Positions 29,401-40,860 are shown, numbered from the stretch's first letter. The stretch: DNA of 64,000 nt from Staphylococcus haemolyticus (GCF_006094395.1 NZ_CP035291.1:806001-870000), one strand, 5' to 3'. Translations and numbers: made by a program. Notes: generated by a model from the sequence alone, not told the origin.

Positions 29401-30702
29401 ATGAGAATGGTAGATATTATTGAAAAAAAACGCGATGGTAAATCATTATCAAAAGAAGAAATTGAATTCTTTATCAAAGGTTACACGAATGGGGATATTC
29501 CAGATTATCAGGCATCGAGTTTAGCTATGGCTATCTTTTTCCAAGATATGAATGACGAAGAGCGTGCAGCATTAACTATGGCAATGGTTAATTCAGGTGA
29601 TGTGATTGACTTATCAAAAATCAATGGTATTAAAGTTGATAAGCATTCAACAGGAGGCGTTGGTGATACCACTACATTAGTATTAGCGCCTCTAGTGGCA
29701 GCAGTGGGTGTCCCAGTAGCCAAAATGAGTGGTCGTGGCTTAGGACATACGGGTGGAACAATTGATAAATTAGAATCAATCAAAGGATTTCACGTTGAAA
29801 TCTCTGAAGAGGATTTCATTAAACTTGTTAATGAAAATCAAGTTGCTGTTATTGGACAGTCAGGTAATTTAACTCCAGCTGATAAGAAACTTTATGCATT
29901 GAGAGATGTAACAGGGACAGTTAACTCAATTCCTTTAATTGCATCATCTATTATGAGTAAAAAAATTGCTGCGGGTGCTGATGCTATCGTCTTAGATGTT
30001 AAAACTGGTAACGGTGCTTTCATGAAAACATTAGAGGACGCTGAAGCGTTAGCACATGCTATGGTTAGTATAGGGAATAATGTAGGTAGAAATACAATGG
30101 CTATTATTTCTGACATGAGCCAACCACTTGGTCGAGCAATTGGTAATGCTTTAGAATTGAAAGAAGCTATTGATACATTAAATGGTAAAGGACCAGAAGA
30201 TTTAACTGAACTTGTATTAACACTCGGTTCTCAAATGGTAGTTCTAGCTAATAGAGCAAATACACTTGAGGAAGCACGTCAATTATTAAATGAAGCAATT
30301 GAAAATGGTTCAGCTTTAGAAAAATTCAAAACATTTTTAGAGAATCAAGGTGGCGATGCCTCAGTAGTTGATGCGCCTGAATTATTACCAACAGCAACAT
30401 ATCAAATCGAGTATAAAGCTCAATCAAGTGGCGTAGTTTCAGAACTTATTGCTAATGAAATTGGTGTTGCTTCAATGATGTTAGGTGCAGGGAGACAAAC
30501 TAAAGAGGATGAAATAGATTTAAGTGTTGGGATTGTATTAAACAAGAAAGTAGGAGACGTTGTTAAAGAGGGAGAATCTTTATTAACCATTCACAGTAAT
30601 CGTGAAAATTTTGACGACGTTATTAAGAAACTTGATGAAAGTATTGAAATTCAAGCACAAGCAACAACACCAACATTAATTCATAAAATAATTACAGAGT
30701 AG
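29401..30702 (+). CDS. pdp: Pyrimidine-nucleoside phosphorylase Pdp
   Basis: A 433-residue enzyme that phosphorolyses uridine, thymidine and deoxyuridine. The glycine-rich phosphate-binding block is [13 protein letters not shown], followed by [17 protein letters not shown]. The C-terminal domain has the barrel-sandwich (biotinyl-lipoyl-like) fold with [12 protein letters not shown]. The length is typical. GAGAGGGG precedes the ATG. It lies 61 bases after deoC and 11 bases before deoB, so co-transcription is likely. Confidence 0.95.
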   Translation: MRMVDIIEKKRDGKSLSKEEIEFFIKGYTNGDIPDYQASSLAMAIFFQDMNDEERAALTMAMVNSGDVIDLSKINGIKVDKHSTGGVGDTTTLVLAPLVAAVGVPVAKMSGRGLGHTGGTIDKLESIKGFHVEISEEDFIKLVNENQVAVIGQSGNLTPADKKLYALRDVTGTVNSIPLIASSIMSKKIAAGADAIVLDVKTGNGAFMKTLEDAEALAHAMVSIGNNVGRNTMAIISDMSQPLGRAIGNALELKEAIDTLNGKGPEDLTELVLTLGSQMVVLANRANTLEEARQLLNEAIENGSALEKFKTFLENQGGDASVVDAPELLPTATYQIEYKAQSSGVVSELIANEIGVASMMLGAGRQTKEDEIDLSVGIVLNKKVGDVVKEGESLLTIHSNRENFDDVIKKLDESIEIQAQATTPTLIHKIITE

Positions 30703-30713
30703 GAGTGTTAAAT

Positions 30714-31901
30714 ATGACTACACCATTCAAAAGAGTACATTTAATTGTTATGGATTCAGTAGGTATCGGTGAAGCACCTGATGCTGCAGCTTTCAATGAT
30801 GAAGGATCTCATACATTAAAGCATACATTAGAAGGATTTAACCAAACGCTACCTAATTTGGAAAAATTAGGATTGGGTAATATTGAAGAATTACCTGTGG
30901 TCAATAAAGTTGAACAACCAGGTGCTTTCTATACTAAACTTAGTGAAGCTTCCGTGGGTAAAGATACCATGACAGGACATTGGGAAATCATGGGTTTAAA
31001 TATCATGCAACCATTTAAAGTATATCCAAACGGATTTCCTGATGAGTTAATACAAGAGATTGAAGAAATGACAGGTCGTAAAGTTGTAGCAAATAAGCCC
31101 GCTTCAGGGACAGCCATTATTGATGAATTAGGTGAGCATCAAATGAAAACTGGGGACTTAATCGTCTATACTAGCGCTGACCCAGTACTTCAAATTGCTG
31201 CACATGAAGATATTATCCCTCTTGAAGAATTATATGATATTTGTGAAAAGGTTCGAGAATTAACTAAAGATCCTAAATACTTAATTGGTCGCGTAATTGC
31301 ACGTCCGTATGTAGGTGAACCTGGAAACTTTACACGTACTTCTAATCGACATGATTACGCGCTAAAACCATTTGGCAAAACTGTTATGAATACATTAAAA
31401 GATAATAACTATGATGTTATTGCTATTGGAAAAATTAATGATATTTATGATGGTGAAGGTGTAACTGAAGCAATAAGAACAAAAAATAATATGGATGGTA
31501 TGGATCAATTAATAAATGTCGTAAAAAAAGATTTTAATGGCATTAGTTTTTTAAATTTAGTTGATTTCGATGCATTATACGGCCATCGTAGAGACAAAGA
31601 AGGTTATGCACAAGCTATTAAAGATTTCGACGAGCGATTACCTGAATTAATCGACAATCTTCAAGAAGATGATTTAGTTATTATCACGGCTGATCACGGA
31701 AATGACCCTATTGCCGATGGTACTGATCATACTAGAGAGTATATCCCAGTACTTATGTTTAGCCCTAAAATTGATAAATACCATGAATTATCAGGAGACA
31801 GTACGTTTAGTTCAATCGGTGCGACCATTGCAGATAATTTCAATGTGGAATTACCTGAATTTGGTAAGAGTTATTTGAATGAAATGGGAGTTGAACATTA
31901 A
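30714..31901 (+). CDS. deoB: Phosphopentomutase DeoB
   Basis: A 395-residue alkaline-phosphatase-superfamily mutase that turns (deoxy)ribose-1-phosphate into the 5-phosphate. Metal ligands are seen in [13 protein letters not shown] and the C-terminal ITADHGNDP and DHTREYIPV blocks. The catalytic Thr is in [12 protein letters not shown] use the ATG at 30714, eight bases after AGGAG; a TTG-type start at 30705 would fall inside that site. Its product feeds deoC. The last base of its stop is the first base of the next gene's ATG. Confidence 0.96.
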   Translation: MTTPFKRVHLIVMDSVGIGEAPDAAAFNDEGSHTLKHTLEGFNQTLPNLEKLGLGNIEELPVVNKVEQPGAFYTKLSEASVGKDTMTGHWEIMGLNIMQPFKVYPNGFPDELIQEIEEMTGRKVVANKPASGTAIIDELGEHQMKTGDLIVYTSADPVLQIAAHEDIIPLEELYDICEKVRELTKDPKYLIGRVIARPYVGEPGNFTRTSNRHDYALKPFGKTVMNTLKDNNYDVIAIGKINDIYDGEGVTEAIRTKNNMDGMDQLINVVKKDFNGISFLNLVDFDALYGHRRDKEGYAQAIKDFDERLPELIDNLQEDDLVIITADHGNDPIADGTDHTREYIPVLMFSPKIDKYHELSGDSTFSSIGATIADNFNVELPEFGKSYLNEMGVEH

Positions 31902-32251
31902 TGAAAGTATTGCGTTATTTATTAGGTTTAGCTTTTGGAACAGCTGGCGTTCTACATTTTACAAATGAACGCTCATTTAGAAATATTGTTCCAGAATACT
32001 TACCATTACGTAAAACAGCTGTTTTGGTAACAGGTGTATTTGAAATTTTCTTTGGCATTATGTTGTTATTAAAACGTCCTGCTAATTGGTTAAAAACAGG
32101 TATAAATCTTTTCTTACTAGCTGTATTACCGGCAAATATATATATGGCACGAAAAGAATTACCTTTAGGTGATAAACAAGTACCTAAATGGGCATTATAC
32201 TCAAGACTACCAATGCAATTTGTTTTAATTGCACTAGTAAAAAAATTATAA
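31901..32251 (+). CDS. DoxX-like small membrane protein
   Basis: A 116-residue protein with four membrane helices (about 3-18, 40-58, 65-83, 98-113) and the pattern GLAFGTAGVLHF, typical of DoxX/SURF4-like proteins. Its ATG overlaps the deoB stop by one base (TAATG), so it is coupled to deoB. No residues show an enzymatic role. DoxX proteins in other bacteria take part in membrane redox complexes, but that cannot be assumed here. Why it belongs to a nucleoside-salvage operon is unclear. Confidence 0.75.
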   Translation: MKVLRYLLGLAFGTAGVLHFTNERSFRNIVPEYLPLRKTAVLVTGVFEIFFGIMLLLKRPANWLKTGINLFLLAVLPANIYMARKELPLGDKQVPKWALYSRLPMQFVLIALVKKL

Positions 32252-32262
32252 AAGAGAAAAGT

Positions 32263-32306
32263 AAAACCACCAATACTTAAATATACTTAAGTATTGGTGG
32301 TTTTTA
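32263..32306. terminator. Bidirectional terminator
   Basis: AAAACCACCAATACTTAA pairs perfectly with TTAAGTATTGGTGGTTTT around a 7-base loop, with T and A tracts on both sides. It closes the deo cluster and the convergent luxS. Confidence 0.9.
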
Positions 32307-32321
32307 TTTTAAATATGAAAT

Positions 32322-32792
32322 TTATTTACCTTCACCAAAAATATCTGACCATTGATTGCGTTTATCTAAAAATGCTTGCGCAATTTCTTTTGCACCTTCA
32401 AGTGAATGACTTGCTGCCCAACCGCATTGTACTTCATTGCAAGCGGGTATCTCAGTAGCTTCTAAAACATCATTTAGTGTTTTTTCAATTATATTTAACA
32501 CATCTTCATAGTCGTCATGATTAATAAATGAAACATAAAAACCAGTTTGACAACCCATTGGACTTAAATCAACAACTTTATCAGTATGATTTCTAATGTT
32601 TTCAGCCATTAAATGCTCTAGTGAGTGTAACCCAGGCATTTCCATGTGCTCTTTGTTAGGTTGTTTAAAGCGAATGTCATACTTTTTAATAACATCACCA
32701 TTTAAGCCTTCCATTGTACCAGCTAAACGGACGAAAGGTGCAACAACTTTAGTGTGATCAAGATTAAAACTTTCAACGTTCATTTTAGTCAT
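32322..32792 (-). CDS. luxS: S-ribosylhomocysteine lyase LuxS
   Basis: A 156-residue metalloenzyme that splits S-ribosylhomocysteine into homocysteine and DPD, the precursor of AI-2; it belongs to the activated methyl cycle. The metal ligands are H56 and H60 in HSLEH and C123 in VQCGW. The catalytic cysteine is C81 (MGCQTGF). AGGAGGA lies upstream of the ATG on the minus strand. It stands alone, divergent from the M20 peptidase gene. Confidence 0.96.
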   Translation of the reverse strand: MTKMNVESFNLDHTKVVAPFVRLAGTMEGLNGDVIKKYDIRFKQPNKEHMEMPGLHSLEHLMAENIRNHTDKVVDLSPMGCQTGFYVSFINHDDYEDVLNIIEKTLNDVLEATEIPACNEVQCGWAASHSLEGAKEIAQAFLDKRNQWSDIFGEGK

Positions 32793-33047
32793 GATAAATC
32801 CTCCTATATTAAATAAGCTTAATTATTAAGTTAACGATTTGATTGTATCAATAGTTAAGGGTATTTACAATTTTCAAAATTATAGTTAAACAAAGTGAAC
32901 TGTGAGAAAATTTCGTAAATATAAGGTTAATTAATGACAACAATCTTTAAATCCGATAAAATAAGTAATAATTAATTGAGAAACGATATGGTTACAATAT
33001 CCAAAATATTTTTAAAGATTTTTACAATAATAAGGGAGTTATGATTT

Positions 33048-34232
33048 ATGAGTAATAAACAAGGAATTTTAGATTATATAGAGAATAATAAATATGATTA
33101 TGTTGAAATTAGTCATAGAATACATGAACGCCCTGAATTAGGCAATGAAGAAATTTTCGCGTCTAGAACGCTTATAGATAAATTGAAAGAGAATGATTTC
33201 GATATAGAAACGGATATTGCTGGACACGCTACTGGATTTATAGCTACATATGATTCTGGACAAGAAGGCCCAGTTATTGGCTATTTAGCTGAATATGATG
33301 CATTGCCAGGCCTAGGTCATGCGTGTGGTCATAATATTATTGGAACTGCTAGTGTACTTGCGGGTTCAGCATTGAAACAAGTTATAGACCGCATCGGTGG
33401 TAAAGTTGTCGTGCTCGGTTGTCCTGCAGAAGAAGGTGGCGAAAATGGTAGTGCAAAAGCTTCATATGTTAAGGCTGGTATTATCGATGATATCGATATA
33501 GCATTAATGATTCATCCAGGTAATGCAACTTATCCAACCATTGATACACTAGCGGTGGATGTATTAGATATAAAATTTTATGGCAAAAGTGCACATGCTT
33601 CTGAAAATGCTGACGAAGCTTTAAACGCATTAGATGCAATGATTTCATATTTTAACGGTGTAGCACAATTAAGACAGCACATTAAAAAAAGTCAACGCGT
33701 ACATGGTGTTATCTTAGACGGAGGAAAAGCTGCAAATATTATACCCGATTTTACACATGCTCGATTCTATACACGTGCAACCACTCGAAAAGAACTAGAT
33801 ATTTTAACAGAAAAAGTTAATCAAATTGCTAGGGGTGCTGCAATTCAAACAGGTTGCGATTATGAATTTGGCCCTATACAAAATGGTGTGAACGAATTTA
33901 TTAAGACACCTAAATTAGATGAATTGTTTGAGAAGTACGCGCTCGAAGTTGGTGAAGATGTAAGTCATGATGATTTTGGTTTTGGATCAACAGATACGGG
34001 TAATGTCAGTCATATAGTACCTACGATTCATCCTCATGTGAAGATAGGATCTAGAAACTTAGTTGGTCATACACATAGATTTAGAGAGGCTGCGGCAAGT
34101 GTACATGGTGATCAAGCGTTAATTCATGGTGCGAAAATCATAGCATTAATGGGGTTAGAACTAATTGAAAATAAGGGAATGTTTGATGAAATTGTTCAAC
34201 AGCACTCTCATATAAAGGGGCAGTCAAAATGA
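33048..34232 (+). CDS. M20-family amidohydrolase/peptidase
   Basis: A 394-residue protein of the M20D-like amidohydrolase group (as in AbgB, HipO and N-acyl amino acid hydrolases). Metal-site blocks are HACGHNIIGTA, CPAEEGGENGSA (the catalytic Glu pair) and HPGNATY. A lid domain (about 180-300) is followed by FGSTDTGNVSHIVP. AAGGGAG precedes the ATG. Its last bases overlap the start of the ATP-grasp gene (ATGA), so they are coupled. An amide hydrolase linked to an amide-forming ligase suggests handling of a small peptide or acyl-amino acid. Confidence 0.85.
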   Translation: MSNKQGILDYIENNKYDYVEISHRIHERPELGNEEIFASRTLIDKLKENDFDIETDIAGHATGFIATYDSGQEGPVIGYLAEYDALPGLGHACGHNIIGTASVLAGSALKQVIDRIGGKVVVLGCPAEEGGENGSAKASYVKAGIIDDIDIALMIHPGNATYPTIDTLAVDVLDIKFYGKSAHASENADEALNALDAMISYFNGVAQLRQHIKKSQRVHGVILDGGKAANIIPDFTHARFYTRATTRKELDILTEKVNQIARGAAIQTGCDYEFGPIQNGVNEFIKTPKLDELFEKYALEVGEDVSHDDFGFGSTDTGNVSHIVPTIHPHVKIGSRNLVGHTHRFREAAASVHGDQALIHGAKIIALMGLELIENKGMFDEIVQQHSHIKGQSK

Positions 34233-35422
34233 CGATAAATGAAAAAGGTCTAAAATTAACTTTAAGTGACTTATATAATGAAAATATTGTGTATAACTCG
34301 AGACCATCTTATGTTTCAAATCCATGGTTAAAGCCTGAGGAACATCAATCTAATTTCTTAACTGGTCGTGAAATGCTTATTGCAGATTCAATGCCAATGA
34401 TTGTACATGAAGCAAGTATTACTGAAAAATTAGATCAATTATTTAATCTTGTTGGAAAAAAAGTTCCCACAAATACGTATCAATTTAAAAACCATGAAAC
34501 ATATGAAGCACTATTAAATCGAATTGTTAAAGAAGAAGGTAAAGATATATATTTTCAATATATTCATAGTGAAGATGTTGTTTCAGATAAATGCTACGCT
34601 GTAGATAAAGAGACCTTTGTAGCTTTAAACAATAAAGCACGAATACCAGAATGGACGAATCATAAATATTTGCCAGAGCGAGAAATTGTATCGATAAATG
34701 ATTTTAAAGCGCGCATAAAAGAATGGGATTTCCCTTTTGTAATTAAACCAGGTGATGACTTACCAACAGCTGGTGGATACGGTGTAATGATTTGCTATGA
34801 TGAAGAGGACTTAGCTAAAGCAACCCAACGTATTTTAGAAGCAAGTGATGCAACGGATAATTTAATAATTGAACAAAAAATTGAAGCGGTAAAGAATTAT
34901 TGTGTTCAGTATGCTTATTCTGAAGAAATAGGTGTGACTTATTTAGGCACTGCATATCAAATCACTGATAAATATGGATTTTATGCTGGAAATGAAAATG
35001 TACATGATGTCCCTCAACAAGTCATTGATGCAGGAAGAGAAATTATGGAAAATGGTGTAAAGCTGGGTTTCTTTGGTGTAGCTGGTTTTGATTTACTATT
35101 AGATAAAAACGATGATGTTTTTGCCATCGATTTAAACTTTAGACAAAATGGCTCTACAAGCATGTTATTATTACAAGAAGAATTAAATTCATCATATCAG
35201 AAATTTTATAGCTACTTCTCTAATGGTGATAATGAACATTTCTTTAATACAATTTTAAAATTTGTCAAAAAGGGCGTATTATATCCATTATCTTATTATG
35301 ATGGTGATTGGTTTGGAAAGAATGCAGTTAACTCTCGTTTTGGTTGTATATGGACTGGAGATTCAAAAGAAGCCATAGAGAAAATTGAAAAATCCTTTTT
35401 AGCTGAATTAGATAAAAATTAA
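34229..35422 (+). CDS. ATP-grasp ligase of unknown substrate
   Basis: A 397-residue protein with an ATP-grasp fold in its middle and C-terminal parts. FVIKPGDDLPTAGGYGV gives the ATP-binding lysine and glycine-rich loop, LIIEQKIE the adenine-contacting strand, and GVAGFDLLLD...FAIDLNFRQNGST the Mg-binding acids and Asn. The N-terminal ~170 residues are less familiar. ATP-grasp enzymes join a carboxylate to an amine or thiol through an acyl-phosphate. It is coupled to the M20 gene by a 4-base overlap. I do not know the substrate and see no carrier protein or precursor peptide nearby. Confidence 0.82.
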   Translation: MTINEKGLKLTLSDLYNENIVYNSRPSYVSNPWLKPEEHQSNFLTGREMLIADSMPMIVHEASITEKLDQLFNLVGKKVPTNTYQFKNHETYEALLNRIVKEEGKDIYFQYIHSEDVVSDKCYAVDKETFVALNNKARIPEWTNHKYLPEREIVSINDFKARIKEWDFPFVIKPGDDLPTAGGYGVMICYDEEDLAKATQRILEASDATDNLIIEQKIEAVKNYCVQYAYSEEIGVTYLGTAYQITDKYGFYAGNENVHDVPQQVIDAGREIMENGVKLGFFGVAGFDLLLDKNDDVFAIDLNFRQNGSTSMLLLQEELNSSYQKFYSYFSNGDNEHFFNTILKFVKKGVLYPLSYYDGDWFGKNAVNSRFGCIWTGDSKEAIEKIEKSFLAELDKN

Positions 35423-35548
35423 TTTACCCTAATCAATATCCATGGATAGGTATATAGCAATAATTTTAAAAAGTATAATTTCAATTCTTATCATTTAAAT
35501 GAATCAAAAGATATTAATTCAATATAGTTATAGCTCAATGCGTCAATT

Positions 35549-35600
35549 TGGGAGCAAGACATGGCATTCATCAAGAATACAGTCTTGGTCCCTTATTTTT
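35549..35600 (+). terminator. Terminator-like copy of a dispersed hairpin
   Basis: GGGAGCAAGAC pairs, one mismatch, with GTCTTGGTCCC and is followed by T-rich sequence. The 50-base unit is closely similar to the one after glmS at 17271-17320, including the loop text ATTCATCAAGAAT. Confidence 0.7.
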
Positions 35601-35677
35601 TAGTATAGAAATTTGACGACATAAGTATTGTCATTTAGTATTTTAATAGTTGCAAATTAGAAATGGAGGGTTATGCA

Positions 35678-36343
35678 TTGTCTTATAAGAATGAGGCGTA
35701 CTTTAAAGATGTACTGATTAATGAAGTGTTTTATGTTGCTAACAAAAATAAAAAGCTAGTCAGACTAAATAGTAATAACCAAGATTATGTTGGCGTTTGG
35801 ACTCAAGAAGGACAAGCGGAAGACTATTTAAAACATGCGTCAATCGATTATGACCGTGTGCTAAAAATTGATATTGATACATTCGTTACATATGAATTGG
35901 ATGACTTATTTGATGAGGATGATCAAGTTATCATTAATCAAACATCACAAGAAACTGGTCAAATTGTAAAAGTCGTAAAAATGACTGATGAATTAATGTC
36001 AGAGTTGGATAAAATTCGTATTAAAGAGTTTGTAAAAGATGTTGCCAAAGAAGACCAAGTATTTGGTTTATCAAAACATGATGAAAATCATTTTATATTG
36101 ATTAGTGATGATAGTGAAGAAAAACCTCAAATCATGCCGGTTTGGAGCTTGAAAAATAGAGCACTCAAAGTTCGTGATGAAGATTTTGAGGAATGTGAAT
36201 TAATTGAAATTGAAGGTAGTGTATTTAGCGAATGGTTAGATAAGTTACGTGATAATGACCAAGTTGTCGCAATTGATTTGAAACCTGGTGTGGTAGGAAC
36301 AGTCATTTCTGCACAAAAATTATCAAATGAATTAACTTTTTAA
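35678..36343 (+). CDS. Two-domain DUF2750-like protein, unknown function
   Basis: A 221-residue acidic cytosolic protein. Two halves look like copies of one ~100-residue domain: residues 7-100 (FKDVLINEVFYVAN...GVWTQEGQAEDYL...DTFVTYELDDL) and 115-218 (FVKDVAKEDQVFGLS...PVWSLKNRALKV...SVFSEWLDKLRDN). Each has the pattern strand, W, helix, I-x-x-F/V, leucine-rich helix. DUF2750 is my best family match. A TTG at 35678 lies seven bases after GGAGGG and is the likely start. The ATG at 35663 would overlap that site. It stands alone, and no function can be read. Confidence 0.7.
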   Translation: MSYKNEAYFKDVLINEVFYVANKNKKLVRLNSNNQDYVGVWTQEGQAEDYLKHASIDYDRVLKIDIDTFVTYELDDLFDEDDQVIINQTSQETGQIVKVVKMTDELMSELDKIRIKEFVKDVAKEDQVFGLSKHDENHFILISDDSEEKPQIMPVWSLKNRALKVRDEDFEECELIEIEGSVFSEWLDKLRDNDQVVAIDLKPGVVGTVISAQKLSNELTF

Positions 36344-36444
36344 TTTGAAGCACGTAACATTTAGTGAAATTTTGTCTTTATATATACATTATTAAATAGT
36401 CGATGTTAAATCTGTCGATGCAGTTGAGATTTAGATGAATTGTT

Positions 36445-36482
36445 AAACCCTTAATCACATCTTTTGGTGATTAAGGGTTTTT
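36445..36482. terminator. Bidirectional terminator between DUF2750-like gene and coaW
   Basis: AAACCCTTAATCAC pairs with GTGATTAAGGGTTT, with a T run after it. The genes on the two sides converge here. Confidence 0.85.
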
Positions 36483-36500
36483 TATAAATATTAAAAGTAT

Positions 36501-37301
36501 TTAATTTAAATAAATTGCGCCAAGTGCTCCTGAAAAAGCACCATTCTCAATGTAATATGGTTTGAAACCACGTAATACCGTATAATCTTCAATTACTTCA
36601 CGTAAAAGTGGATTATTGTTGAAAGAAGACCCGATATATACAACATTCTCAGTTTTATTTTCACGAGCAACGGTTATGGCCATAGTAGTTATTACTTCAC
36701 CAACGACTCCAACCACTGATGCTAATTTATTAGCTGGTGAAAAATCTACGTCTAAATTATGTAAGACGTTTCCAAAGTTAGCAGCTGTTAATTCACCTGG
36801 AATAGGTGGTTCGGTATCTTTGTAAATATGCTTAACTTTAAGATCAATCGTATCTCTATCTCCAGATTGAGCTAGATTTGTAAGTGCTTCATAATCTGTA
36901 ATTTGTGATAATAAGTATCCCAGTCCTTGAATCATACCTCCACCAGTACCCACACCGCCTACACGACGTTGTTGTTTGCCATCGAAATAATGTAACGAAG
37001 TGCCTGTACCGACATTAGCGAATATATATTCGTCAATATGATGACCTTGCTCTTTAAGAAGCATACCCAAACCTTTAGATGATGCATCGAATTCAACAAA
37101 TATAGTTGCATCCACATTTAAATTTTCAGCAATAACACCTGCATTTCCGCCAGTAAGACTGATTGATTCAAAAGTGTTTGCGTTTAACCATGCAATTACC
37201 TCTGAAATGTTTGTAGTAAGTTTTGTTTCATACGAACGTCCTTGTTGAGATTCTTGGACGATTTTTATTAGCGTACCACCGGCATCTATACCGACTTTCA
37301 T
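36501..37301 (-). CDS. coaW: Type II pantothenate kinase CoaW
   Basis: A 266-residue kinase for the first step of coenzyme A synthesis. The eukaryote-like type II class in staphylococci is known to resist feedback by CoA. The N-terminal phosphate loop is [13 protein letters not shown] second glycine-rich block, [10 protein letters not shown], and [13 protein letters not shown] bind ATP and substrate. The length matches S. aureus CoaW. GAGGTG lies upstream of the ATG on the minus strand. A single gene, divergent from the double-GNAT gene. Confidence 0.94.
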   Translation of the reverse strand: MKVGIDAGGTLIKIVQESQQGRSYETKLTTNISEVIAWLNANTFESISLTGGNAGVIAENLNVDATIFVEFDASSKGLGMLLKEQGHHIDEYIFANVGTGTSLHYFDGKQQRRVGGVGTGGGMIQGLGYLLSQITDYEALTNLAQSGDRDTIDLKVKHIYKDTEPPIPGELTAANFGNVLHNLDVDFSPANKLASVVGVVGEVITTMAITVARENKTENVVYIGSSFNNNPLLREVIEDYTVLRGFKPYYIENGAFSGALGAIYLN

Positions 37302-37491
37302 TCTAGTTCACCTCGTGATTTTATATGTCATATTTATAGTAAAGCAAATTAGCTAAATTTCAATAGATTATTTTTAAATTGTAAAAATTTAAAACAATTG
37401 TAGCTAATTAAAGTAGATTTTATTTTGATAAGTGTAAAAAAACAATTATAATAAAATTGATTAATTAAAAGAGGCATAGGGGTTAGTGGTT

Positions 37492-38352
37492 ATGACTATA
37501 AAAAAGCAATTTGAAAATATAACGATTCAAGAATTTGAAGAAAAGTATAGACAGGATGTAGTTAACTTTGAATTAAGTGAGAGACAACAAATATACTCAT
37601 CCTTGCCGAAATCAGTATTAGACGATGCACTTACAGATGAGAATAGAGTGGCTAACATTGCTATTAATGAGTATGGTGATGTTGTTGGTTTCTTTGTATT
37701 ACATCAATATTATCAACATGAAGGGTATGATACACCTGAAAATGTCGTATATGTAAGATCATTATCAATAAATGAGAAGTTTCAAGGAAATGGGTATGGA
37801 ACTACGATGATGATGTATTTACCTCAATATGTACAAGATTTATTCCCTGATTTCAATCACTTGTATCTGGTTGTCGATGCTGAAAATAAAGGTGCTTGGA
37901 ATGTGTATGAACGTGCTGGTTTTATGCACACTGCTACTAAAGAAGAAGGTCCTATTGGTAAAGAACGCTTATATTATTTGGACTTAGATTCAAAACATGT
38001 GTCTTCACTACGATTAACGGAAAATGAAGCATCAAGTATTTCATCTTATAGTGTTGTTGATTTACTTAAAGATAACCAAAAAGTAGGTTTTATAGCACTT
38101 GAAAAAACGGATAATCGAATTAATATTGTTGCTATTGAAGTGTATAAAGAACAACGAAAAGAAGGTATCGCTGAAAGTGCATTAAGACAAATTCCTACAT
38201 ATGTACGAAAGCATTTCAAGCAAGCTAAAACGATTATGATTACGTTATTTGGTGAAAACAATGAATTAAAATCATTATGTGTAAATAGTGGTTTTGTAGA
38301 AATTGACCAGTCAGATGATTTAATTATTTTCGAGAAATATGTAAATTACTAA
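37492..38352 (+). CDS. Tandem GNAT-family acetyltransferase
   Basis: A 286-residue protein with two GNAT halves. The first (about 1-165) has a complete acetyl-CoA motif, VRSLSINEKFQGNGYGTTMM, and the following VYERAGF motif. The second (about 170-286) shows VAIEVYKEQRKEGIAESAL and CVNSGF, a weaker pyrophosphate loop. N-terminal halves of such proteins usually catalyse and C-terminal halves may be structural. I use the ATG at 37492, about ten bases after AGGGG. The substrate is unknown. Upstream of rpoE but separated from it by its own promoter. Confidence 0.82.
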   Translation: MTIKKQFENITIQEFEEKYRQDVVNFELSERQQIYSSLPKSVLDDALTDENRVANIAINEYGDVVGFFVLHQYYQHEGYDTPENVVYVRSLSINEKFQGNGYGTTMMMYLPQYVQDLFPDFNHLYLVVDAENKGAWNVYERAGFMHTATKEEGPIGKERLYYLDLDSKHVSSLRLTENEASSISSYSVVDLLKDNQKVGFIALEKTDNRINIVAIEVYKEQRKEGIAESALRQIPTYVRKHFKQAKTIMITLFGENNELKSLCVNSGFVEIDQSDDLIIFEKYVNY

Positions 38353-38363
38353 GATAATCGTAA

Positions 38364-38392
38364 TTGCGAAATCGTGTATTGTCATTTATAAT
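38364..38392 (+). promoter_or_regulatory. rpoE promoter
   Basis: TTGCGA (38364-38369), 17-base spacer, TATAAT (38387-38392). It leaves a leader of about 65 bases to the rpoE ATG. Confidence 0.7.
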
Positions 38393-38466
38393 TTATTTTT
38401 GTTACTATTAATTAATGAAATCCAACGATATAATTAAAAAATTCTTCGAAAGGAAGATTAGCTATA

Positions 38467-38985
38467 ATGAAAATCCAAGATTATACTAAAGAAATGGTTG
38501 ATGAAAAGTCATTTATCGATATGGCTTATACGTTATTAAATGATAAAGGTGCAACGATGAATTTATACGATATCATCGATGAATTCAAAGATTTAGGTGG
38601 TTATGAATTTGAAGAGATTGAAAATCGTGTAGTTCAGTTCTATACAGACTTAAATACAGATGGACGTTTTTTAAACGTTGGTGAAAATCAATGGGGATTA
38701 CGTGATTGGTATTCTGTAGACGATATTGAAGAAAAAATCGCACCTACAATTCAAAAATTCGATATTCTTGATGATGAAGATGAAGAAGATAAAAATCTTA
38801 AATTATTGGGTGATGACGAAATGGATGATGACGATGACATTCCAGCCCAAACGGATGATCAAGAAACTTTAGACGACCCTGAAGATGAACAAGTAGAAGA
38901 CGAGATTAGTGAATCAGATTTAGTAATTGAAGATGACGAAGATGATGAACTCGATGAAGAAGACGAGGACGAATTCGAAGACTAA
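38467..38985 (+). CDS. rpoE: RNA polymerase delta subunit RpoE
   Basis: A 172-residue protein. The folded N-terminal domain (about 1-90, with [19 protein letters not shown] and [16 protein letters not shown]) is followed by a disordered tail from about 95 made almost wholly of Asp and Glu. Delta binds RNA polymerase, strips non-specific nucleic acid and speeds recycling. Staphylococcal relatives have about the same length and tail. GAAAGGAAG precedes the ATG. It lies upstream of pyrG, the usual Firmicutes order, but pyrG has its own promoter. Confidence 0.95.
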   Translation: MKIQDYTKEMVDEKSFIDMAYTLLNDKGATMNLYDIIDEFKDLGGYEFEEIENRVVQFYTDLNTDGRFLNVGENQWGLRDWYSVDDIEEKIAPTIQKFDILDDEDEEDKNLKLLGDDEMDDDDDIPAQTDDQETLDDPEDEQVEDEISESDLVIEDDEDDELDEEDEDEFED

Positions 38986-39015
38986 GAAGATTTTAAAACT
39001 AAATTTTAGTTTTAA

Positions 39016-39043
39016 TTGACTTTTACTTAAAAAATGATAGAAT
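39016..39043 (+). promoter_or_regulatory. pyrG promoter
   Basis: TTGACT (39016-39021), 16-base spacer, TAGAAT (39038-39043), with the expected start at G39051 seven bases later. Confidence 0.8.
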
Positions 39044-39050
39044 TTTATTC

Positions 39051-39127
39051 GGGCTCCTTTAAATAGGACACGTGTATAAATCATATACGCTCCCCTTACA
39101 GATATGTGAGAGGGAGCGATTTTTTTA
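39051..39127 (+). promoter_or_regulatory. CTP-sensing pyrG attenuator (reiterative transcription leader)
   Basis: The expected transcript starts GGGCTCC at 39051, the signature of Firmicutes pyrG leaders. An attenuator hairpin follows: CGCTCCC (39088-39094) pairs with GGGAGCG (39112-39118), then seven T. In the B. subtilis model, low CTP makes polymerase stutter at the start and add extra G residues. These pair with the pyrimidine-rich side of the hairpin and prevent termination. All required parts are visible here. Confidence 0.88.
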
Positions 39128-39158
39128 TTTTTCAAAAGTGATTATTTAAAATTAATAA

Positions 39159-40808
<1,650 letters not shown>

Positions 40809-40814
40809 TATAAT

Positions 40815-40860
40815 AAATCAACCCTTACGTACTGAAATGGTGACGTAAGGGTTGATTTTA
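40815..40860. terminator. Bidirectional terminator after pyrG
   Basis: AAATCAACCCTTACGT pairs with ACGTAAGGGTTGATTT. It is shared by the convergent DUF2529 gene. Confidence 0.88.

Noticed and set aside
38920..39135. Minus-strand frame across the rpoE tail and the pyrG leader
   Set aside because: It runs through the acidic-repeat codons and the attenuator; a shadow frame.
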